Source: a virus. From it: 21,868 nt of DNA. The notes under the pieces are model-generated. The model searched no databases. It saw only the letters and a program-made list of their open reading frames with translations, and had not been told where the DNA came from. Positions within the stretch are counted from its first letter, which is position 1, and the number at the start of each line of letters is the position of its first letter. Below, in pieces: positions 5,232 through 16,500 of this stretch. Where the stretch lies: positions 1-21,868 of IMG/VR virus record IMGVR_UViG_3300030104_002362; one strand, 5' to 3'. A program made the position numbers and the translations under genes.

Positions 5232-6878
5232 TTAAGAAGGTATTATTGTATATTGAACTACTAATCTTATTGACATGATTGATTCACTACCAGTGCTAGC
5301 TGAACCGGTTGGATCTGCACTTGTCCATACTTTTAATCCTAAGCCTGGTTCTAAGTTTCCGTAGTTACTACTTGCATTAGGGAAGTGGGTCATACGGTAT
5401 ACATTAGTTCTATTTGGAGCTTGATTATAAGCTAACCTATTAATTAATCCTTCAAATCCTTTGGCTTTATTATACGTTCCAGCCGCTGCGGTCTTACCTA
5501 TTTGAAAAGCCCAGTTAGAAGTATTTGCTACACCTGACGCTGGATAATTTGGTGTCGTCACGTAAACCCAACAGTCCTTTAACATCATTGTTTGCGAAGT
5601 GTGAACCTTACTATCTGGTACAATATCTACAGCGGTGGTGTTTAGTGCATACACCTGAGCCATACTTAGATTTATAACTTGAGTGTATGTGCCAGCTTGT
5701 GGAAATAGATCACCACCATTTGCTGTGTAAGCGCTATTAACCATATCACAAACTTGAGCTACCCCGTCAAGATTTGGTAATTGAATCACTTTATTGCCAC
5801 CATTAGCACTTCCAATAATCCTAGTCATCTGGTTGTTATTGTCAGTGTTTAACCAGAAGTTATTACGTTTAACACCAGAATTATCTGGTAAAGAAACTTT
5901 GTGAGAAAAAACCCAAGCATCAGAAGCAGCGTTCCAATTTATTGTAGCGTCGGTTGTAGCATTAACAGCATCTTGAACTGTTATACCAGCACCATCAGCA
6001 GAACCAGACGTGTCATTTGTTGCGTGATAATTTAAAGTTATATTTTTATCTTCAACGTTTAAATCAGCAGTGTTAATCGTTGTTGTTGTTCCCGATACAA
6101 GTAAGTCTCCTGTTATTTTTACTGTATCATTAGCGTCACCTATACTAACCTCGTTGCCAGCAAAACCACCAGCTAATCTAGTTTTTAAATTAGCTACACT
6201 AACATCATCGTTGCTGTAGTTAGTAGCGTGTATAGTACCAGCGCTTGCCCCTGTCCAATCTATATGTTCATTTGGCACAAAGTTCAATAGTGAATCATGG
6301 TCTATCTCTCCAGGCACAGCTGTTACTGTTATTATTTGTGCTAAGTTAGTTATACCAACACCGTTAGCACCAATCAACATGAAGTTAGCAAGGCCTGAAG
6401 AAGGTTGACTTACCATAGCTGGAGCAAGTAGTCCACTGTCTGTTGTAAAAGCTATTTGTTTTATATACCCATAGTCTTCTATTTTTTCTTTTATAGCACC
6501 AGAAGACATTATATGGTCATCAGCATCTACAAATTCAGTGCCTATATCTATATCGTTAAACGAATGACCGCCTAATGTTAAAGAGCCATTAACTATAGCA
6601 TTACCAGATATAGTTGTATCAGAAGCGGAGTCGTGTCCAAGAGTCACGTTAACCTTATCATTACCTCCAGCTACACCGGTTATAGTTAATCCACTCCTAA
6701 GTTGACTGTTTGAATTTAATGTTTCAAGCCTAACATTTCCATACTCTGATCCAGCCGCTGTTTCAGTAATAGCAGATATTACCTCACCAACTTGTTTTAA
6801 AGTACCACCATCGTTATTAGCATAAAATCTAAATTGCCCAGCTTTATCACCATCAACTCCAGAAGTTCTAAGGTTTTT
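5232..6878 (-). CDS. Tail-fibre protein, downstream part after a +1 frameshift
   Basis: About 548 residues in the second frame. Coding is clear well upstream of the GTG at 6647: residues such as LRTSGVDGDKAGQFRFYANN and ITETAAGSEYGNVRLETLN continue back to a TGA at 6896-6894, with no ATG, GTG or TTG that looks like a start. The sequence therefore continues the ORF at 6877-7296 after a +1 shift (join near 6879; total about 687 aa). The middle contains GDLLVSGTTTTINTADLNVE followed by DKNITLNYH, a beta-rich segment recurrent in marine phage fibres, and the C-terminal region looks globular (VVQYTIIPS end). It probably forms a trimeric fibre used in host recognition. It is followed by the coiled-coil accessory gene after one base. 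Confidence 0.8.
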   Translation of the reverse strand, partial: KNLRTSGVDGDKAGQFRFYANNDGGTLKQVGEVISAITETAAGSEYGNVRLETLNSNSQLRSGLTITGVAGGNDKVNVTLGHDSASDTTISGNAIVNGSLTLGGHSFNDIDIGTEFVDADDHIMSSGAIKEKIEDYGYIKQIAFTTDSGLLAPAMVSQPSSGLANFMLIGANGVGITNLAQIITVTAVPGEIDHDSLLNFVPNEHIDWTGASAGTIHATNYSNDDVSVANLKTRLAGGFAGNEVSIGDANDTVKITGDLLVSGTTTTINTADLNVEDKNITLNYHATNDTSGSADGAGITVQDAVNATTDATINWNAASDAWVFSHKVSLPDNSGVKRNNFWLNTDNNNQMTRIIGSANGGNKVIQLPNLDGVAQVCDMVNSAYTANGGDLFPQAGTYTQVINLSMAQVYALNTTAVDIVPDSKVHTSQTMMLKDCWVYVTTPNYPASGVANTSNWAFQIGKTAAAGTYNKAKGFEGLINRLAYNQAPNRTNVYRMTHFPNASSNYGNLEPGLGLKVWTSADPTGSASTGSESIMSIRLVVQYTIIPS

Positions 6879-6885
6879 AAAATCT
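6876..6885 (-). other. Apparent +1 frameshift site in the tail-fibre gene
   Basis: The coding strand reads AGA TTT TAA AAA CC in the upstream frame. Moving the phenylalanine tRNA one base forward on TTTT keeps full pairing and gives TTT AAA AAC CTT in the downstream frame, which is open for 548 codons. A shift-prone sense codon followed by a stop is the layout of known +1 sites such as the prfB gene. No Shine-Dalgarno-like stimulator is visible upstream. A natural one-base indel or a sequencing error in the T or A run is an equally simple explanation. Confidence 0.65.
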
Positions 6886-7296
6886 ATTTTGAATCACTAT
6901 ATTACTAGAAACAGAATTGGTAAGTGTGGACGTAAAAGCTGTGAGGCTTAAAAAATTACCATCAAATGTAAAGTTAGGCTCAGCTGTTAAATTACCATTA
7001 CCGTCAGAAGTTAAAATTCTATTAGCACCATCGGTGTTAATAGCCTCTGTCAAATCTAAATTTATAGTTGACGTGTAGTTGCCACCAGTGGTATTTGATT
7101 GTGATATATCTAAACCAGTACCGACACTTATGTCAACACCAGTTACATCGCCAACGGATACATCTTGTTTATATAACTTACCATCAGCGTCGATACCAAC
7201 GACGTGGTCTTGAGCTGACTCGGCTATATCCTCTAAGTAAACATCATTACGAAACCTAGATATAAAATCCCATATATGTTGACCTATCCATTTCAT
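6877..7296 (-). CDS. Tail-fibre protein, upstream part (N-terminal anchor)
   Basis: 139 residues beginning MKWIGQHIWDFISRFRNDVY, then LEDIAESAQDHVVGIDADGK and LYKQDV. I recognise this opening from memory as the recurrent N terminus of marine phage tail-fibre proteins. It is probably the virion-attachment end. Beta-rich repeats follow up to SVSSNIVIQNRF, where TTT is followed at once by TAA (6879-6877). Homology-like sequence goes on in the +1 frame, so this ORF is the 5' part of the 687-aa fibre gene rather than a short independent protein. It starts 3 bases after the stop of the 59-aa Cys-rich ORF. Confidence 0.82.
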   Translation of the reverse strand: MKWIGQHIWDFISRFRNDVYLEDIAESAQDHVVGIDADGKLYKQDVSVGDVTGVDISVGTGLDISQSNTTGGNYTSTINLDLTEAINTDGANRILTSDGNGNLTAEPNFTFDGNFLSLTAFTSTLTNSVSSNIVIQNRF

Positions 7297-7299
7297 GTT

Positions 7300-7479
7300 T
7301 TATATTTCAAACCCAAAGTTTAAAATCATAAATCTAAACCTAGCGCACTCGCCTTTGTTTTTACAAACTGCGCAAGGGCATACCATTATTTCAAATAATG
7401 TTAATGTACCTAATCTAAAGTTTATTTCGTATTTTTCTTTTTTATTACCCGCTTTCCACGAGTTAATCCAATTTACCAT
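7300..7479 (-). CDS. Small Cys-rich protein (CPCxxC-x5-C)
   Basis: A 59-residue ORF starts MVNWINSWKAGNKK, has a strand-rich middle (KYEINFRLGTLTLFEIMV), then the cluster CPCAVCKNKGEC (residues 34-45), and ends in RFMILNFGFEI. Four cysteines in 12 residues suggest a metal knuckle. It fills the gap between the giant gene and the tail-fibre gene, starts 38 bases after the giant stop and ends 3 bases before the fibre start, as expected of a true operon member. The CPC-x2-C motif is shared with the 27-aa ORF at the other end of the block (1010-1093). No family is recognised. Confidence 0.7.
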   Translation of the reverse strand: MVNWINSWKAGNKKEKYEINFRLGTLTLFEIMVCPCAVCKNKGECARFRFMILNFGFEI

Positions 7480-7516
7480 ATCTTATTGTTTTTGTTATAC
7501 TATTATTATTACACAT

Positions 7517-10500
7517 TTATTGATGTGCATAACATCTTTTGTTTTTATTCTCTGTTTTATTGCGACATCTCCTACCCGATGATGTGGTAGCTTTACATTG
7601 GTATTCTTTGATACCATCACCATCTCTATCCATACCATCTTTAAACGCCATGTGATGAGCACATTTCCATGATTTCTTATCTGTCCACGTTGTATTACCA
7701 CATCTACCACCACTAGATTTAGTTCCAGAGCATCTAACTTGTTTTAAACCTTTTTCTTTTTTCTCTTCTTCTCTTTTCTTTTTATTTCTTTCAGGTCTAC
7801 TTGCTTTAGCTTTTTCCTTAGCAGCTTCTAGCTCTTCATCTTTAGCACCAACATTCCATCTACTCCAACCAGATATCATTGCTATACGTTGCCAATTTTC
7901 ATGACCACTACCAGTAAACGCTTCTTCTAAGTTGTTTACTTTATTTATGGTTCTAGCTATCGGCACGTTGGTAGCAGCTTCAATTAAGTTAGCCACAGCC
8001 ATAGCCTCTGGATTTTCTATTCTTAAACCTATTTCTTTACTAACAGCCTTAGCGTCATATTTCTGCCAAGCTTCTATAGCATTATAAGCTTTTCTAATTT
8101 TACTACCTATTGGAGGAGAAACTTGCATTGCCTCTATACCAACATAAGCCATATCTCTTTTCCATCTTGGTTCGTTCTTTTCTTTTTGGTATCTTAATAA
8201 CGTGTTTTTAATAGTAGATACCACAGCTCCATATATACCAGTACCTCTAAGTATAGTATCTAGCGCTCCATTTATAACTTTGTTTTCAGCTTTTTCTACT
8301 TTATCCTCCATATCAGAGCCAAACATTAACCAAGCTAATCCAGATTGTAATGTACCAAACCATAAGTTTTGTATAGCACCATAATAAAGTATTCTAGATA
8401 AATTAGATATATCACTTTGTACCTGTGTTTGATTTTCTATTTTTCTTCTATTAACTATATCTGACAAAGATTTTTTCATTAACCTAGTCATCTGCATTGG
8501 AGTGTTTTGCCAAGCTAAAACTAAACGACCTAATGGACCAGCTTGTTGCTGTGATATTAAATCAGGTCTAGATGACTGCTGTGTTTCTTCAGCTCTCTCT
8601 TGAAAATCTAACCACGCTCTTTCTTTTGCTTTTGCATCTTTCATTCCACGTTTTAAATACATGTTTAATCTATTTCTATAGAATCCAGCTCCACCCATAG
8701 CTATAGCAAAACTATCAGCCACACGCGTTGGTGTAAATCCTTTCTCTAATAAATACTTTAATATAGACCTGGGATCTCTACCACTTTCTTTAAACATATT
8801 TGTTAACTCAGATGCTGATACATCTATAGCTAAACCAGCTCTTCTTTGCTTTAACATTGGTGAGTTCATTATAAAAGCAAAATCTTTCCAAAATTGTTTT
8901 TGATTACTAAACGCTCTAGCTTGAGCAAATATATTATTCTCCGCGTAGTTAGTAAAGTTAACCATAGATATAGTTTGTAACACAGCTGATCTAGTGTTCC
9001 AGAACATGGTTGCTCCCACAGAACCGTTAACCCAATCCATCCACATCTTAGTTGGACCATCTTCTATACCAGTTAAACGATTTGTACCAGTTTCCATACG
9101 GTACAATATGTTTTCTAAAGATTCTCTATACCACTTACCGTGTATAGCTTCTATTTTATTCATGTTCTCTGGTGAGAAAATAAGGTTTTTATTATCTATC
9201 CATTCTGCTAATATATTTTTTCTAGTATTACCTTTAACTATGTTATTTAAATCAGCTCCTATACTTTCAACTTCCCAGAACTTACTAGGTTCTATATAAC
9301 CTTTATTTAATCTAGTTATAGAACTTAACGTTTCAGCAAACCTAATTAACCTAGGATCCTTATTAACATGCTCTACAAGTATTTGTTTAGTGCTCTCGCC
9401 TATACCAGGAACTTCAAATCCAGCTTTATCCCAAAGGTACATTCTAACAGCATGATCTACAGTAAATGGTGTTCCACCAACTGTTTTATCTAACTTCATG
9501 TCCTTAATATCTTTCTTTAAAGTTTTATATTCTTCAGACATTTTTTGTTTTACTACATTTAAATCACGCATCCCCTTAGCAAATGGATCAAATAAGTTTT
9601 CTTTAAAAAACTTCATATCTTTATTACCTTGCTCGCCCTTACCTAATAACTTATACATTAAACCTTTAAAGTCTTCAGCTGATGGTGGTATAAAGTAGTC
9701 AAACTTACCCTTTCCTCTACCCAATAATCTAGCTTCAGCTAGTGTTATTTTTTTATTTGCATCTATTTTAGATTGCCTACCTAGCATTTTATTTATTTCA
9801 GCAGATATATCTTTACTTTTTTGTATCTTAGCTTGAACAACTCTAGATTTAACATCTAGTTGTTCTAAAACTTTTTTAACGGCATCAACGTTTTGCATAG
9901 CATCATCTACGAAATACATATCATTATATCCTTCAGCAAATTTTTCTAACATCCATTTAGCTTTAGCGTTACCAGTGCTATTGGCTAATCCAGTTATATT
10001 TTCTATAGGTATATTTAGTCCTTGCGATTTTAAAAATTCATGTATAGCAGAAGCAGCTTCAGCTGGTCTAGCTGTTAAAACAAACATGTCTTTTGTTCCA
10101 AACTTTTTAGCTCTTTCTATAGCTGTTTTAAAGAAAGGTCCTTGTTCACCTTTGACAACTTCGTTAAATTCTGTAAAATCAAACTCAGCTCCCTTATTTT
10201 TCATTCTTTCACCCTCTGATGCAAATTGCTCAGCATCAATTCTCATCTTTTCGTAACCACTAACAAAGTCTTTCATTTTTTCTACAAGCTCTTTAGGCAT
10301 TGCATCCGTTTGTTTTAGGTTGTCTGTTTTAACCTCCATGAATCTTTCACCAAACATTTCTGCAAATGTTGGTTTATTTTTTTGAACAGACTCGTGGTTA
10401 CGTTCTACTATTTTATCTAGCAAAGATCTCTCTTTTCTATTTTTGTTTCTTTCTAAAGCTGTTTGCAAGGACGTCTCTACAAAGAGCATGCTAGTATCAT

Positions 10501-13500
10501 AACCTTTACTCTTAAATTCAGCAACAAGTTTTTCCATTGACTTAACAGAACCTCCAGTGCCATCTATAACAACTCCGTTTGCGTTACCTTGAAACTTCAT
10601 CATTTTTCTTTTAGCAATACCTCTAGCTTGATGCCCTAATTTACCAAGAGTACTTCTTTGTTCCTTGGTTAAGTCTTTCATGTTTTCTGGTAAACCATTA
10701 TTTTTCTTTAACCACTCTAATGATATATCAGAGTTAACAATTTTAAATCCTTGTTTTTCTAAACCAAGTTTACTAATCACATTACCTTTACCACTACCAG
10801 CTCCACCAGCTAAAAATATAACTTTCCTACTAGGTTTAGGCGCTCCACTTGGATTAGGCATTGTAACTCTAACCCCTGATTTAGTCATAGCTAAGGTATC
10901 ATCAAAGTCAAACGTTGACATACCTCTTCTTTCCTTACCCTTAATAAAGTCTCTTACATTTTCTATAGCTTTAGAAGCCGTTATCTTAGCATCAACTTTT
11001 TTAGATGCGTTAACCATCTTTTCTACAGCACTTATACTATTCTTAAAGTTTTCTATACCTTGTCTTGTAAAAACGTCTATCTTAGAGTTCTTACTAGTAA
11101 CATGTTTAGCTACTGGTATAAATCTTAAACTTGTTCTAACTAATCCTTTACCATCTAATTTTCCTAGTGGATTTTTTTTAGTCACAAAAGCTGGATGTTT
11201 TGTTTCCTCTGCTCTAACTGAATTTTTACTCATACCCCATGAACCAGCGAAATCACCAGTTAACTTAGTTGTTTCAAGACCCATTGTGTTTTTACCTAAA
11301 TGTAAAAGACCTCTACCTAACCATAACATATGAGAAGACGGATTAGATTTGTATCTGTACATGTCTTCTATTAACTTCTCTGTAAAATTACCTTTCGATC
11401 TAGCTTTATTATATAGATCAGCTTTCAACGCTGATTCATATGCCCAGCTAGGTATAGGGTCAGAATGTTTATCAAAGTTTTCTAAAAGCTTTTTATCTCT
11501 AGCTGATATACCTTTTGTTTTAGATAGTTTAATATAATGCTTTCTTATATTTTTCCAACCCTTTACAGTTTCTTTTAGTAGTGATTCTACTTGAGCTCTG
11601 TCTCTAACTTTGTTAAAGTTTAATGTTGTTACAGGTAGTGCTATTCCATTTTTAATATCTATACCAGCTGTAAAACTACCTAATCTAGCGTTAGGCATTT
11701 TAACCTCAATATTAAATATCTTACCAAATAGCTTTGCAGCAACATCAGCCATATCACCCATCTCTGTTTGAACCTCTGTTACTAACTCTACATTTTTAAG
11801 TAGCTTAAACTGATTAATAATAAACTGCTCAAAGCCTATGCTACGCTTACGACCAGCATCAACGCCATCTAATATATTTTTTATCTGTATATTACCTTCG
11901 TGATTAAATATTTTATCTCTTAAAAATAGTTTTTCAAATATAAACTTAGCTTCAGAAGGTTCTACTAGATCTTTGTATTTTTCATTTAACTTAATTTTAT
12001 CTAAATCTATAGCCTCTTTACTCTCTGATTTAAAGTCGAAAACATTGTGTATACCAACCTCAGCTATCTTATTAACTAATTTCAACATACGCTTTATTTG
12101 ATCCGCTCCAGCTTGAGTCATTTCCATACTAGCTTTTTGCTTTTCAAATTTCTTTCTCTGAACTTCAGTCATTATATTTTTAGAAAATTGTAAACCTTGA
12201 TTTTTGTTTATATTGTTTACAAATCTTTCAATTAATGCTTTAGCTTCCACCTGCCCATACTTCATATCTCTCATTTCCATAAAGTCTTTAACGAAAACTT
12301 TATCTGATAGTATTTCTGGTATAGCATCTGTTGTCATAGATGTTGATAACTTTCTTATAACGTTATCCCAATTATTCCACTTTGACCCAGACTTAGTTGA
12401 TTTTTGTCTTTTACCAGGAACAGAAGCGTTAACATATTGTTCCCATATATTTACAGGTACATCTCTTCTACGCCATATATTTGGGAATCCAGATTTTATT
12501 TTCTTATCGTACTCAATAAACTCTGGCATTTCTTTTCTACCATTTTGTTCTGATACTTTTGAAAACACATCCCAAAGTTTTTTCATTTCTGGTAATAAAT
12601 TTTCACCAGTAGGATTATACTCTGTTTTCCCATGTAACCCCATAAACTCCTCTATCTCCCTTGTGTTTCCCCATTTTGATTTTGTTGGGTGTTTTAATGC
12701 TTCAACAAACACTTGACCTTGAGGTAGTTGTTTTTGCATATCTCTTAGTTCTGATATAGGTATATTTTTTAATATAACATCTTTCATAGCTTCGCCAATC
12801 ATTACTTCTCTTGGTAATAGCTTTGATAATCTTGACACATGACTTAGCTCTACTTTATCTTTTAGTATTTTATAAAACTGCTTTTGATTTAACTCCATTG
12901 GAGAAACTTCTACAGTTTTTCCATCTTTATTTTTTTTAGTAAACTTAAGTAACCTAACATCTCTCATTACCTCAGTTATCACTCTATCTCTTTCAACCCC
13001 ATCTTCTATACCTATCTTTCTTCTTAACTCAGATATCATTATAGATTCTGATACAGCTTTTTTCTCACGCTCAGCTTGACGTTGCCTTCTTTCTATCTCT
13101 AATATGTTTTCTGATTCAAACTTATCATAGTTGGTTATATCTTCTATTTCATATTGTTTACCATCTTCTGTTGTTAAAGATTTTGTTTTAGACGATGGAG
13201 CTATTTGATCCATTATCTTAGGATACCTAAACTTTATAGTTTCTATTAAGTAAGCACCTATTGGAACACCCATAGCTGGATTATATGTTCTAGCTAAGTT
13301 TTCTAACTCGCCTTTAAATTTCTCAAAAAATTGCTGTCTTACTTCTGGTGGTATATATCCTCCAGCTTGTCTACCCTTACCACCGTAACTAGGGTGATCT
13401 GCCATTAAATGAGCTATATTTAAATTATCTTCCACCATTTTAAATCTCAACTCAGTGGTTTCATCTAAAAACTCTTTTTGTTTAGCCTTATTTTCTGTTG

Positions 13501-16500
13501 ATTCACTAGTTAGTATTTCTTTCCAGTCTTTTCCAAATTTACTTTTAGCCTGTTGTATTAGTCTATTGTTCGTGTCAATATTCTTTTGTATTATAATCTC
13601 TGACCCAGCTTTTAATCTAGAAATTCTACTAGCATAATTTATAGATCCAGCAATAGTTGTTTTACCAGGTACAAAACCTTTTCCTCTACCTAGCTCCAAT
13701 ACATTTTCAGTTAAACCTTTAGTACCTATCCATTCAACAAACTTCATTAAATCTTCCCCTGCTTTTCTAGAGTCTTTTTGGTTTATATCAAACTTGTACA
13801 TACCTTTATATGGACCAAAGTTGCTAAGCACTGGATACAAAACCTTACCCAACCTTCTACCCATGTCAACTGATGGTTTTATTTTCTTTTCTTTTATAAG
13901 TTGAGAAAGTATAGTTACGTATTCTTCGTAATATGTTTCTTTTTTGTTTTCAACTTTTTTACCATTCTTAGTTTCAAATGTAATTTCACCAGTTGATTCG
14001 TTAATCTCTTTTATATTGTACCTATAGTTTAAATCAATTCTTTTTTGAATCATCTTAAATGCTTCACCTCTTTTACCACCAGGTAACATGTTCAACATGG
14101 CATCTATAGTTCTTATACCAGACTTAGAAACAACTCGCTCTCCCTTAGAGTTAACTGTCTTGAGGTGGTTATAAAGTAACATGTGCGTTACCTCGTGTAA
14201 GCCATCAGTTAAAGATTTATTTTTACTCGCTTGTTCTAGGTCAACAAATATTTTCTGACCGTCTTTAGATATAAATGCATTCATACCCATCTCCCACTGT
14301 CCACCAATTTCTTTAGACTCAACCATAGCCTTGAAAGACTCAGTAGACTCTAAGCCCTCATACACCTTACCTTCGTTTTCTACAGTTTCTTTTAAATGTT
14401 TATTATAGTTTTTTAATCTTCTTTCAAAGTCTTTAGAATAACTTTTTTCGTTAACTTTAATTTCTTCAGTTAAAAAATCTATTTGCTCTTTTAAATCTTT
14501 TATTTCAGATTTTATTCTTGACTTATGGCCTGGAGCATCTTTAGCTCTAACCTGTAGCATTTCTAATTGCAACTCCTTTTGAGTTAACTCAAATCTATCT
14601 TTAATGTAATTATCATAAGCTTTTCCCTCAAGTCTGTATAAACCTTTGTTTAAAGCTACAGCATTTTTAATAGAGTTAAATAATATAGTATAATGTAATT
14701 CAGCTGGTTTTCCCTTTATACCCTTCTCTAATAAAAATCCCTCAAAATCAGCCACATCCATTTTACCTATCCTATCTAATTGCTCGGGTGATTTACTTGC
14801 AGATAACATGTCTGAAGCCATTGAGTAGGAATTTTTTAAATACTCCCTATATTTAGCTTCACTCTTAAGACCTTTCTGCATAGCTATAATATCATTACGG
14901 TGTCTTAATGTTTTTGCCGCGGTATTATAGTTGCTTATAAGAACCTTCTCAGCTTGTATTTTCTCTCTTGAGTTTTCTATTTTTGTTTGTAACTCACCTA
15001 GCTTTTCAACTAAGGTACCTTGAGTGCCATCTTCTAGTTTAACTTTTTTATCAGGATTTCTTCTTTTGTCTTCTAGTTTCTTTTGTTCAGCTTGAAACTT
15101 TTTAATACTCTTTTCTTCTTTTTCTATGTTTCTTTTTGATTTCTGAACCTTATCTTTTCTTTTTTTAGTTATGTCTTTACTATCCCAAGATTTATCTAAT
15201 TGTCTGTCACTTTCTTTAAAACCTAAATCCTTAGCCGCAGCCTTAGATGCTACAGTTTCATTTTTAACCCTTGCCATTTCGTTGGCAAATCTTTCTTTAA
15301 TTTTAGGCATTATTTTTGGAGCCCCAACAAAAGACATACCTATAGTTGTGGCTACAAGATGTTCCATATTAGTAAACGATAACCATTCATCTTTTCTTTG
15401 TTGTTGCTCTTGTGGACTTAGATCCTTCCAAGGCATCCAACCTTTTTGTAAATCGTTTCTAACCTGCTCTACAGCACTAGCCGCGGTTAATAATAGTGTA
15501 GCGGTAGCACCGCCAGCTAACATATCCTTACCTGTTTTTAGTCCAGTTCTTGCTACGGCACCAGGTTTGCCAGTCAACTCAGCTAATTTGGTTGTTATTC
15601 TATTATAAACAGGTCCGTGAACCCAACCTTTTTCAACTAATGGCATTATAAACTTTTCATGCATCTTAGCACTACCGATACCCAACAAGCCACCGGACGC
15701 GCCCATAGCCATTGGAAATAAAAAGTTTGTTTTTATATCACCAGTCTCCTTATCAACGTGAAAAGTGTGAGCATCCCATAAACCAGTACCATCAGCTAAT
15801 AGTACTTCACCACCGTATTCCGCGGCACTCCACTCTATTGGAGTGACTAACATTGGTATACCTACTTTTCTAACTAAATTTTCATATAACTTACTGTTAC
15901 TTCTTCCAGCTATTGATCTAACAAAAGCTAAAGTTCTAGGTTTAGTTAGTGTTTTATTAGATAATGCTGTAGCAACTTTATTTAACTTTTTTAAACCACC
16001 TAGTTTTTTAAACACAGCTAGTTCAGCTAGTAGTGGTGTTAACGCTGTTACAGTATTTGCAGACATATCTGCTATAGATCTAGTGGCCGCTGCTCCTTCA
16101 TCTCCTCTACCATACCAAGAATTGTTCTGTATTATTTCATGGTCATAACCAGCGGCTTTAAATATATGCTCGGCATTATCGTACAATGTGCTTTCACTAT
16201 AATCCCCACCAACTAAGTTTTCCCCGGTCCAAGCTCTACCAAGTCCGTTTAATATAGTATGACCAAAGCCCTCTATATTAGCTTCTAGTGGATTTATATT
16301 TAGATCAAGAGCTAAAGATATAGATTTAAAATCCATTAACGCTTGGTTAAACTCCTGTGCTATAGGAGACCCACCAGATATCTGAGGTAGGTCATCGTCG
16401 TCCATCATTGAACCTTCTTTACTGAAATTTAATGGATTAATATCAGACATAAAAGCGGCTAGCATATTGTTTTCATTGTAACCACCTAGATTAAATATAT

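Noticed and set aside
5232-6647. Independent 471-aa gene starting at GTG 6647
   Set aside because: Coding sequence continues upstream of 6647 in the same frame to 6893 and links to the fibre N terminus by a +1 shift; the GTG lies in the middle of a fibre segment (DKVNVTLGHD).
7495-7713. 72-aa - strand ORF over the end of the giant gene
   Set aside because: It overlaps the zinc-knuckle codons in another frame, and its sequence shows no pattern of its own.
10665-11333. 222-aa + strand ORF opposite the giant gene
   Set aside because: It is the antisense image of the HAD/kinase region, is rich in Leu/Ser/Pro/Phe as expected from reversed codons, and has no family features or own leader.
12204-12716. 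170-aa + strand ORF opposite the giant gene
   Set aside because: Antisense shadow within a continuous 3,569-codon gene; composition is typical of complementary-strand translation.
13180-13330. Sigma-70 region-2-like stretch in the giant protein (YNPAMGVPIGAYLIETIKFR, residues 1648-1667)
   Set aside because: The YNPxxGVPxGAYL pattern recalls sigma factor helices, but no region 4 or promoter-binding residues could be found; too weak to call.
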